Positions 10,101 to 18,614 are shown, counted from the first letter of the stretch. The stretch: 38,530 nt of DNA from Nocardia cyriacigeorgica NBRC 100375 (GCF_000308555.1 NZ_BAFY01000200.1:1-38530); one strand, 5' to 3'. Numbers and translations: made by a program. Notes: generated from the letters alone by a model not told the origin.

Positions 10101-10932
10101 CGCCGTCGGCTTCGAATACGGCTACTCGCTGGGCAATCCGGACGCGCTGGTGCTCTGGGAGGCGCAGTTCGGTGACTTCGTCAACGGCGCGCAGTCCATC
10201 ATCGACGAGTTCATCTCCTCCGGTGAGGCCAAGTGGGGTCAGCTGTCGGAGGTCGTGCTGCTGCTGCCGCACGGTCACGAGGGTCAGGGACCGGACCACA
10301 CCTCCGGCCGCATCGAGCGCTTCCTGCAGCTGTGCGCGGAGGGTTCGATGACGGTGGCGGTGCCGTCCACCCCGGCCAACTACTTCCACCTGCTGCGCCG
10401 CCATGCCCTCGACGGCATCCGCCGTCCGCTGATCGTCTTCACCCCGAAGTCGATGCTGCGCAACAAGGCCGTGGTCAGCGATCTGAAGGACTTCACCGAG
10501 AGCAAGTTCCACTCGGTGTTCGACGAGCCCACCTACGAGCAGGGCATCGGCGACCGCGGCAAGGTCAAGCGCATCCTGCTGACCAGCGGCAAGCTCTACT
10601 ACGAGCTGGCCGCCGCCAAGGCCAAGCAGAAGCGCGATGACGTCGCGATCGTGCGCATCGAGCAGCTCTACCCGATGCCGAAGTTCCGGCTGAACGAGGC
10701 GCTGGCCGGTTACCCGAACGCCACCGACATCGCATGGGTGCAGGAGGAGCCGGCCAACCAGGGTGCGTGGCCGTTCTTCGGCCTGAACCTGCCCGAGTTG
10801 CTGCCGGAGCGTTTCGGCAAGCTGCGCCGGATCTCGCGACGTGCCATGTCGGCGCCGTCCTCGGGTTCGAGCAAGGTGCACGCGGTCGAGCAGGCCGAGA
10901 TCATCGCTGAGGCCTTCGAGCCGATCGCCTGA
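7132..10932 (+). CDS. kgd: Multifunctional 2-oxoglutarate metabolism enzyme (fused E2o-like/E1o)
   Basis: 1266 aa from GTG 7132 (GAGGC at 7116-7120; [18 protein letters not shown] matches the usual N-terminus). An ATG at 7114 is the alternative. In mycolic-acid actinobacteria this TPP enzyme acts as the E1/E2 of 2-oxoglutarate dehydrogenase and also as carboligase/decarboxylase in the TCA cycle. Domains: N-terminal E1o segment (1-45); a long Ala/Pro/Lys linker (~47-150); an acyltransferase domain without a lipoyl domain (~155-390) with catalytic [15 protein letters not shown], His357; then E1o, with [11 protein letters not shown]-binding GDAAFAGQG (685-693) and NNQIG (718-722), and the transketolase-type pyrimidine domain containing [16 protein letters not shown]. 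It is slightly longer than the 1231-aa M. tuberculosis protein because of the linker. Regulation by the FHA protein GarA is known for the family but not visible here. Confidence 0.97.
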   Translation: MSSSTSQFGQNQWLVDEMYQKFKNDPSSVDESWHEFLADYTPDASGESQAGQPTPAQAPAPAPAQAATTAPVNSAPAPTAAAPKPAATPKAAAAPKPPAPKPAATAPAAAPAPQQARAPKTTPAPTSNAAPTGGPKAAAPAADQTKVLRGAAAAVAKNMSASLSIPTATSVRAIPAKLMIDNRLVINNHLARTRGGKISFTHLLGYAIVQAVKAFPNMNRHFAEIDGKPNSVTPAHTNLGLAIDLPGKDGNRSLVVAAIKGCEEMTFGQFHTAYEDIVRRAREGKLTAEDFSGVTISLTNPGTIGTVHSVPRLMAGQGAIIGAGAMEYPAEFQGMSDERIAEIGVGKLMTLTSTYDHRIIQGAESGDFLRTIHQLLISDEFYDEIFHGLGVPYEPVRWRKDVRERGVDKSTRVLEMIAAYRNRGHLMADTDPLRLVKDKFRSHPDLDVTQHGLTLWDLDREFNVGGFHGQERMKLRDVLSVLRDSYCRHVGVEYTHILETDQLEWIQERVEQKHVKPTVAQQKYILNRLNAAEAFETFLQTKYVGQKRFSLEGAESVIPMMDAVIDQCAEHSLDEVVIGMPHRGRLNVLANIVGKPYSKIFTEFEGNMNPAATHGSGDVKYHLGARGTYLQMFGDNEIEVSLTANPSHLEAVDPVLEGLVRAKQDLLDKGDGPEGFSVMPLMLHGDAAFAGQGVVAETLNLSGLRGYRVGGTIHIVVNNQIGFTTAPENSRSTEYSTDIAKFIGAPIFHVNGDDPEACDWVARLAVDFRQKFRKDVVIDLICYRRRGHNEGDDPSMTQPYMYDVIDTKRSVRKSYTESLIGRGDISMKEAEDALRDYQGQLERVFNEVRELEKYTPEPSESVEDDQKVPATVQTAVDKSVLQRIGDAFLNVPEGFNVHPRVKPVLEKRREMAYEGKVDWAFAELLAFGTLIDEGRAVRLTGQDSRRGTFTQRHAVIIDRKTAEEYTPLHNIGSTNPGWFAVHDSALSEFAAVGFEYGYSLGNPDALVLWEAQFGDFVNGAQSIIDEFISSGEAKWGQLSEVVLLLPHGHEGQGPDHTSGRIERFLQLCAEGSMTVAVPSTPANYFHLLRRHALDGIRRPLIVFTPKSMLRNKAVVSDLKDFTESKFHSVFDEPTYEQGIGDRGKVKRILLTSGKLYYELAAAKAKQKRDDVAIVRIEQLYPMPKFRLNEALAGYPNATDIAWVQEEPANQGAWPFFGLNLPELLPERFGKLRRISRRAMSAPSSGSSKVHAVEQAEIIAEAFEPIA

Positions 10933-10946
10933 TCACCGGAACGTGG

Positions 10947-11001
10947 CCGACGCCGGGTCCCGGATTCGCTCTCTCGCAGAGTGTTTCCGGCCCGGCGTCG
11001 G
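10947..11001 (+). terminator. Transcription terminator after kgd
   Basis: CCGACGCCGGG (10947-10957) pairs perfectly with CCCGGCGTCGG (10991-11001). The inner CCGGA/TCCGG adds a second stem across the 33-nt loop. It starts 14 nt after the kgd stop. There is no long T-run, as is usual in actinobacteria. Confidence 0.65.
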
Positions 11002-11189
11002 GCGTTTACGGGTGAGTCCGCCGACAAAGTTTCCTGCGCCGGTTACGCGACCGGCTGATACGCCATCGCGCGCGCCTTACTCGGGCTTCCTGTCCGCGCA
11101 GACCGTTGTCGCCCGATGGCTCGGGGATCGCAGCCGGTCGCCGGCATCTGCGCGATCGAAGCGCCCATTCGCCCGTCCGGACCGCAGCC

Positions 11190-12299
11190 GTGCGGTTGGA
11201 TGAGCTGGTGCTGCTCGATCTCCAATTGGATGCGCGCCCGGACCGATCGGTCGAACGTGCCCGTGCGCTCGTCGACGCCGGTGCCGCCGGCTTGTTCACC
11301 TTCGAGGGCCCACACGACGTGATGCTGCCGCTCGCGGCGGTAGCCGGGCAGGTCGAGACCGACCTGATGACCAATGTCGCGATCGCCATGCCGCGCAGTC
11401 CGATGCATCTGGCCCATGCGGCGTGGGATCTGCAAGTGATGTCGCGCGGGCGTTTCCGGCTCGGTCTCGGCTCGCAGATCCGACCGCATATCGAGAAACG
11501 TTACGGCGCCACGTGGTCGGCGCCTGCGGCGCGGATGCGTGAGATCGTGCTCGCCGTCCGCGCGATCCTGAACTCCTGGCAGGATGGCACCCCGCTCGAT
11601 TTCCGCGGCGAACACACCCGTCATACCCTCATGCCGAAAACCTTCGTCCCCGGCCCCAACCCCTACGGCCCGCCGCCGGTCCTGCTCGGCGCCCTCGGCC
11701 CGCTGATGACCCGCACCGCCGCCGAGGTCGCCGACGGCCTGTTGGTCATGCCGTTCCACTCCCACCGCCACTTCCGCGAACGCGCCCTGCCCGCGGTCGC
11801 CGAAGGCCTGAAACGCGCGGGCCGCAACGACTTCCCGATCTACCCGCAGGCCATCGTCGCCATGGGCCGCACCGACGCGGACATGGCCGCCGCCTCCTTC
11901 GGCGTTCGCGGCCTGCTGGCCTTCTACGCCTCCACTCCCGCCTACCGCCCCGTCCTCGACATCGAAGGCTGGGGCGAGCTGCAACCCGAGCTCAACGCCC
12001 TCTCCAAGACCGGCGACATCATGAGCATGGTCGACCGCATCTGCGAGGACATGCTCGCGACCATCGCCGTGCGTGGCACGCCCGAAGAGTGCGCCGAGGA
12101 GATCGCGCGCCGTTTCGGCGATGTCGCGGAGCGGGTGTGCTGCTACTTCCCCGGTTACGGCCGATCGACGATATCGGCGCTCTCGCGCAAGCCCTACGCC
12201 GAGTGGGTCCGGCCCGGAAGCCCTGCCCGGATCCACCCGGCGGTGATCAGGCTCAGGGCAGGTAGCAGGTGGGCGGCGAGTTCTCATGAGAGCCGGTGA
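11190..12299 (+). CDS. LLM-class F420-dependent oxidoreductase (TIGR03617-like)
   Basis: 369 aa from GTG 11190; VRLDELVLLDLQLD aligns with the usual short N-terminus, so the upstream in-frame stretch is probably untranslated. No strong ribosome binding site is seen. The protein has the luciferase-like TIM-barrel signs: DAGAAGLFTFEGPHDVMLPL, then MTNVAIAMPRSPMHLAHAAWDLQVMSRGRFRLGLGSQ, and RMREIVLAVRAI with DFRGEHTRHTLM. In this family F420 (or FMN) is the hydride cofactor; the substrate is unknown. It stands alone after the kgd terminator. Its last 47 bp overlap the end of the convergent secreted-protein gene, and the C-terminal PARIHPAVIRLRAGSRWAAS stretch looks like an extension beyond the conserved domain. 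Confidence 0.85.
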   Translation: MRLDELVLLDLQLDARPDRSVERARALVDAGAAGLFTFEGPHDVMLPLAAVAGQVETDLMTNVAIAMPRSPMHLAHAAWDLQVMSRGRFRLGLGSQIRPHIEKRYGATWSAPAARMREIVLAVRAILNSWQDGTPLDFRGEHTRHTLMPKTFVPGPNPYGPPPVLLGALGPLMTRTAAEVADGLLVMPFHSHRHFRERALPAVAEGLKRAGRNDFPIYPQAIVAMGRTDADMAAASFGVRGLLAFYASTPAYRPVLDIEGWGELQPELNALSKTGDIMSMVDRICEDMLATIAVRGTPEECAEEIARRFGDVAERVCCYFPGYGRSTISALSRKPYAEWVRPGSPARIHPAVIRLRAGSRWAASSHESR

Positions 12300-12492
12300 C
12301 GCCCCCGCTGAGCGCACACAGCAGCGCCTTCAGCAGCGGAGTGGCCGAACCGGAACTCGACCCCGTCGACTCCGACACGGGGGCAGCCGAACCGGGCCGA
12401 TGCGTCGGCTCGGCCGCGGACTGCCCGGCGGCGCCGACCAGCACGGCCACGGAAACCGCGGCTACAGCAGCGGAGTTGGCGATGATTCGCAT
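12253..12492 (-). CDS. Small secreted protein, function unknown
   Basis: 79 aa from ATG 12492, with AAAGGAC about 8 nt upstream on the minus strand. A classical signal peptide (MRII, then AAVAAVSVAVLVGAAG, then QSAAEP) predicts cleavage after SAA or thereabouts, leaving ~50 residues. The mature part is Ser/Gly/Pro rich with two cysteines (ALLCALSGG and PPTCYLP) that could form a disulfide. It is of a kind common as lineage-specific exported peptides in Nocardia and Rhodococcus. Function not recognised. Confidence 0.7.
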   Translation of the reverse strand: MRIIANSAAVAAVSVAVLVGAAGQSAAEPTHRPGSAAPVSESTGSSSGSATPLLKALLCALSGGVTGSHENSPPTCYLP

Positions 12493-12657
12493 TCTTCGAC
12501 AGGTCCTTTCACCAGAAGGCCTCCACCGCTGCCGCACCAGCCGCGGTGCGATGCTCCTGAGCGGAGTACGAGGCCGGATTCAAGCTAGTCGCGACCGGGC
12601 GGCAGCGAACGCCCCCGCTTCTGTCGGCATGACTTCTGCGGGCAGGCACCGATCCGC

Positions 12658-13290
12658 TCAGGCGCGCAACGCCGCGGCCAGAGCTGGGTTCACGGCCATG
12701 GACAGCGCCAGCAGGGATTCGACCAGAAGGTCGATGAGGTCATCCCGGGCGATGGTCTCATTGCGCAACCACGACAGGGTGGATTCCTCGGTGAAGGCGA
12801 TCCAGCCGCGCACGGCCAAGACCAAGCGGGGGTGGTCGCGTTCCTCGGCAGACATGGGGACCTGGGTGAGGATGATATCGACGATGGCGTTGCGGGTCTG
12901 TTCGACGAGGGCGACCAGATCGGGGCTGGAGCTGGCGGGCCCGCGCAATAGCGCCAGGTACGAGGTGCGGTTCTCGCTCACGTAGTCGATGTAGCGGCTC
13001 ACCGAATCGCGCAGCATGTCGAACAGGCCGAGTTCCGGATCCGGTGCGACCCGCATCAGCAGTTCGGCGTTGGCGTGGCGCACGACCTCGAGCTGGAAGT
13101 CCTGCTTGGTGGGGAAATAGTGGAACAGCAGGCCGCGAGAAATCCCTGCCATGGCAGCGATTTCGCTGATCGAAATATCCTCGATGGCGCGCTCACCCAG
13201 CATCTTGACGCCGAGCTCGATCAACTGTGCGCGCCGCTGGTCCGGGCTCAGCCGGACACGCTTGGCGGTTTCTCCCGGACTCGTGCTCAC
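12658..13290 (-). CDS. TetR family transcriptional regulator of the adjacent monooxygenase operon
   Basis: 210 aa from GTG 13290, with AGGATGG 9-15 nt upstream. The N-terminal TetR DNA-binding domain covers residues ~14-62: DQRRAQLIELGVKMLGERAIEDISISEIAAMAGISRGLLFHYFPTKQDF holds the helix-turn-helix and the usual LFHYFPTK recognition helix end. The C-terminal ligand domain includes SENRTSYLALLRGPAS and WIAFTEESTLSWL, a form common in regulators of fatty-acid or hydrocarbon genes. It is divergent from the monooxygenase operon across 90 bp containing several dyads, so it most likely represses that operon and itself. The effector is unknown; a long-chain acyl compound is a guess from the neighbours. 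Confidence 0.92.
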   Translation of the reverse strand: MSTSPGETAKRVRLSPDQRRAQLIELGVKMLGERAIEDISISEIAAMAGISRGLLFHYFPTKQDFQLEVVRHANAELLMRVAPDPELGLFDMLRDSVSRYIDYVSENRTSYLALLRGPASSSPDLVALVEQTRNAIVDIILTQVPMSAEERDHPRLVLAVRGWIAFTEESTLSWLRNETIARDDLIDLLVESLLALSMAVNPALAAALRA

Positions 13291-13312
13291 GCGACCATCC
13301 TACTGAACGAGG

Positions 13313-13361
13313 GTCAATACTATTGACTGTGATTCAACAGAGCTGTTGACTGCTACTCAAT
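13313..13361. promoter_or_regulatory. Operator array of alternating TTGA/TCAA half-sites
   Basis: Three overlapping or adjacent dyads lie in the divergent spacer: GTCAATACTATTGAC (13313-13327, perfect 7-bp arms), TCAACAGAGCTGTTGA (13334-13349, perfect 7-bp arms) and TTGACTGCTACTCAAT (13346-13361, 4-bp core arms). TTGACTG recurs at 13323 and 13346, 23 bp apart. The block is AT-rich for this genome. It is the obvious binding site for the divergent TetR regulator. Confidence 0.8.
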
Positions 13362-13380
13362 AGGGCTCTAGTCTGAGTAT
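13346..13380 (+). promoter_or_regulatory. Promoter of the monooxygenase operon, probably leaderless
   Basis: The -35 TTGACT (13346-13351) and -10 TAGTCT (13369-13374) are separated by exactly 17 nt. The predicted transcript start, 6-7 nt past the -10, falls on the ATG at 13381, and there is no Shine-Dalgarno sequence. The -35 lies inside the third operator dyad, so regulator binding would block polymerase. Confidence 0.7.
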
Positions 13381-14925
13381 ATGAGTCGCAAGGTTATAGA
13401 CAAAGCTGTCGCTAACCAGCCCACCCGCCATCTGCGGACGATCATCATCGGCAGCGGGTTCGCCGGCCTCGGCCTGGCCATCCGGCTGAGCCAACAGGGA
13501 CGCCAGGATTTCCTGGTCCTGGAACGCGGCAACGACGTCGGCGGCACCTGGCGCGACAACACCTACCCGGGCGCCGCGTGCGACGTGCCCTCGCACCTGT
13601 ACTCGTACTCCTTCGCGCTCAACCCGAACTGGTCGCGCTCGTTCTCCCGGCAGGGCGAGATCCAGTCCTACATCCAGGGCGTGGCCAAGAAGTACAACGT
13701 GCTCGACAAGCACATCTTCGACTGCGATGTCACCGGCGCGCGCTGGGACAACGAGACCGCGCGCTGGGAGATCACCTCCTCGCAGGGCAACTTCACCGCC
13801 GACACGGTGGTCTCCGCGGTGGGCGCGCTGTGCGAACCGAATCTGCCCGATATCAAGGGCATCAACAGCTTCGAGGGCGAGATCTTCCACTCCGCCCGCT
13901 GGAACCACGACGCCGACCTCACCGGCAAGCGGGTGGCCATCATCGGCACCGGCGCCTCGGCGATTCAGATCGTGCCCGCCATCGCGCCGAAGGTCGGCCA
14001 CCTCGACGTCTATCAGCGCACCGCGCCGTGGCTGCTGCCCCGGCTGGACCGGCCGTACCTGAAGGCCGAGCGGCTGGCGTTCAAGTACATCCCGGGCGTG
14101 CAGCGCCTGTCCCGTGCCGCGATCTACGCCGCCCGCGAGACCCAGGTCGTCGGCCTGGCCAAGTTCCCGGCCCTGATGCAGGGCTTCGAGCTGCTGGCCA
14201 AGGCCAAGCTGCGCTACGAGATCCGCGATCCCGAGCTGCGGGCCAAGGTCACCCCGGACTTCCGCATCGGCTGCAAGCGCATGCTGATCTCCAACGACTA
14301 CTACCCGGCGCTGGACCGCGACAACGTCGACGTGGTCACCGACGGTATCGCCGAGATCCGCCCGAACTCGATCGTCACCAAGGACGGCACCGAACGCGAG
14401 ATCGACGCGCTGATCGTGGCCACCGGCTTCCACGTCACCGATTCGCCGACCTACGAGACCATCCACGGCCGCGACGGCCGCAGCCTGACCGAGGTCTTCG
14501 ACGAGATCGGCCAGCAGGGCTACAAGGGTTCCTCGATCGCGAACTTCCCCAACATGTTCTTCCTGCTCGGCCCGAACGTCGGCCTCGGCCACACCTCGAT
14601 GGTGTACATGATCGAATCGCAGATCAACTACATCGCCGACGCGCTGGCCACCATCGACAAGCAGGAGCTGCGCACCGTCGAGGTGCGCCGCGAGGTGCAG
14701 GACCGCTACAACGCCGAGTTGCAGAAGAAGCTGGCCAAGAGCGTCTGGCTGACCGGCGGCTGCTCCAGCTGGTACCTGGACAAGCACGGCAACAACACCA
14801 CGCTGTGGCCCGACTTCACCTTCGAATTCCGTAGGCTCACCAAGCAATTCGACGTCGAGGCCTACGAAACGACGACCGACGACGACAACTCTCGCCCTGA
14901 CCTGAAAGTGGTGGCAGCCCAGTGA
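13381..14925 (+). CDS. FAD-containing Baeyer-Villiger-type monooxygenase (MymA-like)
   Basis: 514 aa from ATG 13381. It has an FAD Rossmann motif GSGFAG (24-29), the VGGTWRDNTYPGAACDVPSHLYSYSF block, and the BVMO fingerprint F164-x-G-xxx-H170-xxx-W174, with Asn175 instead of Pro/Asp. An NADPH Rossmann motif GTGASA (189-194) and IVATGFHVTD in the C-terminal half follow. Such cytosolic enzymes insert oxygen next to a ketone or oxidise heteroatoms. With the SDR and lipase that follow it matches mymA-sadH-lipR of M. tuberculosis, which is linked to fatty-acid and cell-envelope modification at acidic pH. The order here (monooxygenase, SDR, lipase) differs from the tuberculosis order as I remember it, and the control gene is TetR rather than AraC-type VirS. 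Substrate unknown. It overlaps the SDR by 4 bp. Confidence 0.93.
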   Translation: MSRKVIDKAVANQPTRHLRTIIIGSGFAGLGLAIRLSQQGRQDFLVLERGNDVGGTWRDNTYPGAACDVPSHLYSYSFALNPNWSRSFSRQGEIQSYIQGVAKKYNVLDKHIFDCDVTGARWDNETARWEITSSQGNFTADTVVSAVGALCEPNLPDIKGINSFEGEIFHSARWNHDADLTGKRVAIIGTGASAIQIVPAIAPKVGHLDVYQRTAPWLLPRLDRPYLKAERLAFKYIPGVQRLSRAAIYAARETQVVGLAKFPALMQGFELLAKAKLRYEIRDPELRAKVTPDFRIGCKRMLISNDYYPALDRDNVDVVTDGIAEIRPNSIVTKDGTEREIDALIVATGFHVTDSPTYETIHGRDGRSLTEVFDEIGQQGYKGSSIANFPNMFFLLGPNVGLGHTSMVYMIESQINYIADALATIDKQELRTVEVRREVQDRYNAELQKKLAKSVWLTGGCSSWYLDKHGNNTTLWPDFTFEFRRLTKQFDVEAYETTTDDDNSRPDLKVVAAQ

Positions 14926-15752
14926 GCAAAGACGCTTACTTCCGTAACAAGGTATGTGTGATCACCGGTGCCGGTTCCGGTATCGGACGCGCGCTGGCCC
15001 TCGATCTGGCCCGCCGCGGCGCCAAGCTGGCGCTGTCGGACATCGACACCGACGGGCTCGCCGAGACCACCCGCCTGGTCGAACAGCTCGGCGCGCAGGT
15101 GAAATCGGATCGGCTCAATGTGGCCGAGCGCGAAGCGGTGCTGCTCTACGCCGACGCGGTCAAGGAGCATTTCGGCGTCGTGCACCAGGTGTACAACAAC
15201 GCCGGCATCGCCCACCACGGCGATGTGGTCAAGACCGAGTTCAAGGACTTCGACCGGGTCATGGACGTCGACTTCTGGGGCGTCGTCAACGGCACCAAGG
15301 CATTCCTGCCGTACCTGATCGAATCCGGCGAGGGCCACGTGGTGAACGTGTCCAGCCTCTTCGGCCTCATCTCGGTGCCCGGCCAGAGTGCCTACAACTC
15401 GGCGAAGTTCGCCGTCCGCGGCTTCACCGAGGCGCTGCGCCAGGAGATGATCGTGGCCAAGACGCCGGTCGAGGTGACCTGTGTGCATCCCGGCGGCATC
15501 AAGACCGCGGTGGCCCGCAACGCCACCTACGCCGAGGGCATCGACGGCAAGAACGCCAGCTCGATGTTCGACAAGTACCTGGCCATCCACTCCCCGGAGA
15601 TGGCGGCCAAGACCATCACCGAGGGTGTGCGCCGCAAGCACGGCCGGGTATTGATCGGCTGGGAAGCCAAGTTCCTCGACCTGTACGTGCGGGTCCTGGC
15701 GTCGGGCTACCAGCGCATCTCGGCCACGGTCGAGCGCCGGTTCCTGCCCTGA
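14922..15752 (+). CDS. Short-chain dehydrogenase/reductase (SadH-like)
   Basis: 276 aa from GTG 14922 (GTGA overlap with the monooxygenase stop). Classical SDR features: TGAGSGIG (15-22) for NAD(P) binding, ALSDID giving an acidic end to beta-2 (NAD preference), NNAG, catalytic Ser144/145 in VNVSSLFG, Tyr158-xxx-Lys162 in YNSAK, and HPGGIKTAV after beta-6. Length and N-terminus (MSKD...F.NKVCVITGAGSGIGR) match the M. tuberculosis SadH protein as remembered. It probably oxidises or reduces the alcohol/ketone partner of the monooxygenase step. Co-transcribed with both neighbours. Confidence 0.92.
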   Translation: MSKDAYFRNKVCVITGAGSGIGRALALDLARRGAKLALSDIDTDGLAETTRLVEQLGAQVKSDRLNVAEREAVLLYADAVKEHFGVVHQVYNNAGIAHHGDVVKTEFKDFDRVMDVDFWGVVNGTKAFLPYLIESGEGHVVNVSSLFGLISVPGQSAYNSAKFAVRGFTEALRQEMIVAKTPVEVTCVHPGGIKTAVARNATYAEGIDGKNASSMFDKYLAIHSPEMAAKTITEGVRRKHGRVLIGWEAKFLDLYVRVLASGYQRISATVERRFLP

Positions 15753-15766
15753 ACCGGGACCGACCG

Positions 15767-16681
15767 ATGCGTGATATCGCCATTCCCCTGCCACTGGCGC
15801 GCACGATCCTGAGCCCGGTCTACCGGGCCACGCTCAACGATCGGCTGCCGTGGACGATGCAACGGCTGCTGCTCGACGCGGGCTCGCGTTTGCAGCCCGC
15901 ACCCGCGGGCACCCGGATCGAGCGGATCCAGCTCGCCGGGCGGCCCGCGGACCGGTTCACCACGACCACCTCCGGCGACGGCGCCGTGCTCTACCTGCAC
16001 GGCGGCGGCTACGCGGTCGGTTCGCTGGCCACCCACCGGTCGCTGACGGCCCGGCTGGCACACGAAACCGATTGCGCGGTCTACTCGCTGGACTACCGGC
16101 TCGCACCCGAGCATCCGTTCCCGGCCGGCCTCGACGACGCCGAGGCCGCGTTCCTGGAACTCGTCGACGCGCACGGCTACTCCCCCGGCCAGATCGCCAT
16201 CTCCGGCGATTCGGCCGGCGGCGGCCTGGCCATGGCCACCGCGCAGCGGCTGATCGCGCGGCACGGCTACACCCCGGCCGCGCTCGGGCTGATCGCCCCG
16301 TGGACCGATCCGAACGAAATCCCGGACCGGCACCGCGATCTGGTGATCAGCAAGCCGTGGTCGCGCGCCTGCGCCGCGGCCTATCTGGGTGCCGGGGACA
16401 ACACCGATCCCGGGTACGCACCTCTGCTCGGTGAGCTGCGCGGGCTGCCGCCGACCTATGTCCAGGTCGACGTCAGCGAGCTGCTGCACCCGCAGTGCGT
16501 GCGGTTGGCGGCGGCGCTGCGGCAAGCCGGCGTCACGGTCGCTTTCACCGAGAGCCGCGGCCTCTGGCATGTGGCACAGCTACAGGCCGCGCTGGTCGGC
16601 CCCGCCTCGGCGGTGCTGCGGGAGATGGCCGAGTTCTTGGCCGAAGCCATACGCCCGGCGCATATCCGCGATCTAGGATGA
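15767..16681 (+). CDS. Alpha/beta hydrolase, HSL/LipR-like esterase
   Basis: 304 aa from ATG 15767, 14 bp after the SDR. The oxyanion motif is HGGG (78-81), DYRLAPEHPFPAGLDD follows, and the nucleophile elbow GDSAGG (147-152) has Ser149. The general base is probably His268 in GLWHVAQL. The acid position is unusual: the segment reads VDVSELLHPQ, so Glu238 would replace the usual Asp and the normal following DD is absent. The HSL family hydrolyses short to medium esters; after a Baeyer-Villiger oxidation an esterase would cleave the ester product, which fits the operon. That coupling is an inference. It is the last gene before a strong terminator. Confidence 0.9.
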   Translation: MRDIAIPLPLARTILSPVYRATLNDRLPWTMQRLLLDAGSRLQPAPAGTRIERIQLAGRPADRFTTTTSGDGAVLYLHGGGYAVGSLATHRSLTARLAHETDCAVYSLDYRLAPEHPFPAGLDDAEAAFLELVDAHGYSPGQIAISGDSAGGGLAMATAQRLIARHGYTPAALGLIAPWTDPNEIPDRHRDLVISKPWSRACAAAYLGAGDNTDPGYAPLLGELRGLPPTYVQVDVSELLHPQCVRLAAALRQAGVTVAFTESRGLWHVAQLQAALVGPASAVLREMAEFLAEAIRPAHIRDLG

Positions 16682-16690
16682 TCCCGCTTC

Positions 16691-16726
16691 GGTCCGTATC
16701 CGCTCGTCACTGAGCGGATACGGACC
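16691..16726 (+). terminator. Strong terminator of the monooxygenase operon
   Basis: A perfect 15-bp stem, GGTCCGTATCCGCTC (16691-16705) with its exact complement (16712-16726), encloses the 6-nt loop GTCACT and is followed by TATTT. It starts 9 nt after the lipase stop. Confidence 0.92.
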
Positions 16727-16767
16727 TATTTGCGGTGGTCGACGTCACGGCCGCGGTGCAGGTGCCG

Positions 16768-16786
16768 TAAATTACTGATGAGTTAA
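16768..16786 (+). promoter_or_regulatory. Candidate promoter/operator of the acyl-CoA ligase gene
   Basis: TAAATT (16768-16773) fits a TANNNT -10. Overlapping it is an imperfect dyad TTACT-GATG-AGTTAA (16772-16786), close to the TTAC(T)...(A)GTAA sites used by several actinobacterial TetR regulators of fatty-acid and branched-chain catabolism. No regulator gene is adjacent. Confidence 0.4.
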
Positions 16787-16805
16787 CCCACGTGGAAGGG
16801 CCATG

Positions 16806-18599
16806 ATGCGAGAGTTCGAAGCCCCGGCTTCCTACACCATCCCGGAAGACGCCAACAATTCCGACAATGTGTTCCGCCATGCCGAACAGTCGCCGAACGC
16901 GGTGCTGTTCCAGGTGCCGAACGGTAGCGGCGGTCTGCGGGATGTGACCGCGACGGAATTCGCGAAGACCGTCACCGGGGTGGCCAAGGGCATCATCGCC
17001 TCCGGCATCGAACTCGGTGACCGCGTCGCCATCATGTCGGCCACCCGCTACGAGTGGGCCGTGCTGGACTTCGCGATCTGGGCAGCCGGCGCCTGCACCG
17101 TCGCCATCTACGACAGCTCGGCCGCCGAGCAGGCCAAGTGGATCCTCCAGGATTCGGCCACCAAGCTGCTGATCGTCGAGAACGACAAGCACCGCGCCAC
17201 CATCGACGAGATCGAATCCGGCACGCTGCCGGAACTGAAGGAGATCTCCCAGATCGACAAGGGCGCCATCGACGAGCTGATCAGCCGCGGCGCCGAGCTC
17301 GACGACCAGGTCGTGCACGAGCGTCGCGCGCAGGTCGGCGCGTCCTCGCCGGCCACCCTGATCTACACCTCGGGTACCACCGGCCGCCCCAAGGGCGTCA
17401 TGCTCACCCACGCGAACCTGTGGGCGGAGTCGAAGTCCGACCGCATCGCGCTGGGCAAGTTCATCGTCGAGGGCAAGAAGACCCTGCTGTTCCTGCCGCT
17501 GGCGCACGTGTTCGCCCGCGCCGTGGCGCTGGCCGCCTTCGACGCGAAGGTGATCGTCGCGCACACCTCGGACTGGACCACCCTGGTCGACCAGTTCGCC
17601 GAGTTCAAGCCGCACTTCATCCTCTCGGTGCCGCGCGTGTTCGAGAAGGTGTTCAACAGCGCCAAGCAGAAGGCGCACGACGGCGGCAAGGGCAAGATCT
17701 TCGATCTGGCGGCCGAGACCGCCATCGCCTACAGCGAGGGCCTCGACAAGGGCGGCGCCGATCTGGTCACCAAGATCAAGCACTTCGTCTTCGACAAGCT
17801 GGTCTACAGCAAGCTGCGGGTCGCGCTCGGCGGTCAGTGCGAGGCCGCGGTGTCCGGCGGCGGCCCGCTGGGCGCGCGCCTCGGCCACTTCTTCCGCGGC
17901 GTCGGCGTCACCATCTACGAGGGCTACGGCCTGACCGAGACCACCGCCGCCATCACGGTGAACACCCCCGAGCACATCCGTGTCGGTTCCGTCGGCCGCC
18001 CGATCGAGGGCCACGCGGCCAAGATCGCCGAGGACGGCGAGCTGCTGCTCAAGGGTTCGGTCGTGTTCGACGGCTACTGGGGCAATGCCGAGGCCACCGA
18101 GGAAGCCTTCGAGGACGGCTGGTTCAAGACCGGCGACCTCGGCGCCATCGACGCCGACGGCTTCGTCACCATCACCGGCCGCAAGAAGGAGATCATCGTC
18201 ACCGCGGGCGGTAAGAACGTCTCCCCCGCGCTGCTCGAGGACTCGCTGCGGGCCCATCCGCTGATCAGCCAGGTGATGGTGGTCGGCGACGGCCAGCCGT
18301 TCGTCGGCGCGCTGATCACCCTCGATCCCGAGGCGCTGCCGGGCTGGAAGGAGCGGAACGGCGTTTCCGCCGACACCCCGATGGAGCAGCTGGTGCAGAA
18401 CCCGGCGCTGGTCGCCGAGATCGACGCGGCGGTCGCCGAGACCAACAAGAAGGTCTCCAAGGCCGAGCAGATCAAGAAGACCCGCATCCTGACCGTCGAC
18501 TGGACCCAGGAGACCGGCGAGCTGACCCCGAAGATGTCGCTCAAGCGCGCTGTGGTGATGAAGCAGTACGCCGCCGAGGTCGAGAAGATCTACAGCTGA
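16806..18599 (+). CDS. Long-chain fatty-acid-CoA ligase (FadD15-like)
   Basis: 597 aa from the second of two ATGs. MREFEAPASYTI aligns with the FadD15 start, and GGAAGG (16794-16799) is better spaced to it than to ATG 16803. It is an ANL-superfamily enzyme that makes acyl-AMP and then acyl-CoA. The AMP motif YTSGTTGRPKG is at 187-197, GYGLTET at 373-379, and the hinge/A8 region has GWFKTGDLG and GRKKEIIVTAGGKN (~458). A C-terminal ELTPKMSLKR contains the adenylation-active Lys. Length matches the ~600-aa family. It sits between two good terminators and is therefore monocistronic. Beside a mymA-like operon it could supply or recycle acyl-CoA, as FadD13 does in the tuberculosis mymA operon, though FadD13 is a different subfamily. 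Confidence 0.94.
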   Translation: MREFEAPASYTIPEDANNSDNVFRHAEQSPNAVLFQVPNGSGGLRDVTATEFAKTVTGVAKGIIASGIELGDRVAIMSATRYEWAVLDFAIWAAGACTVAIYDSSAAEQAKWILQDSATKLLIVENDKHRATIDEIESGTLPELKEISQIDKGAIDELISRGAELDDQVVHERRAQVGASSPATLIYTSGTTGRPKGVMLTHANLWAESKSDRIALGKFIVEGKKTLLFLPLAHVFARAVALAAFDAKVIVAHTSDWTTLVDQFAEFKPHFILSVPRVFEKVFNSAKQKAHDGGKGKIFDLAAETAIAYSEGLDKGGADLVTKIKHFVFDKLVYSKLRVALGGQCEAAVSGGGPLGARLGHFFRGVGVTIYEGYGLTETTAAITVNTPEHIRVGSVGRPIEGHAAKIAEDGELLLKGSVVFDGYWGNAEATEEAFEDGWFKTGDLGAIDADGFVTITGRKKEIIVTAGGKNVSPALLEDSLRAHPLISQVMVVGDGQPFVGALITLDPEALPGWKERNGVSADTPMEQLVQNPALVAEIDAAVAETNKKVSKAEQIKKTRILTVDWTQETGELTPKMSLKRAVVMKQYAAEVEKIYS

Positions 18600-18614
18600 T
18601 CTTCCCCTGACACC

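Noticed and set aside
7210..10881. A 1223-residue open frame on the minus strand opposite kgd
   Set aside because: It is a shadow produced by strong third-position G+C bias; its composition is repetitive Val/Leu/Gly/Arg/His without domain patterns, while the plus strand encodes an unmistakable Kgd.
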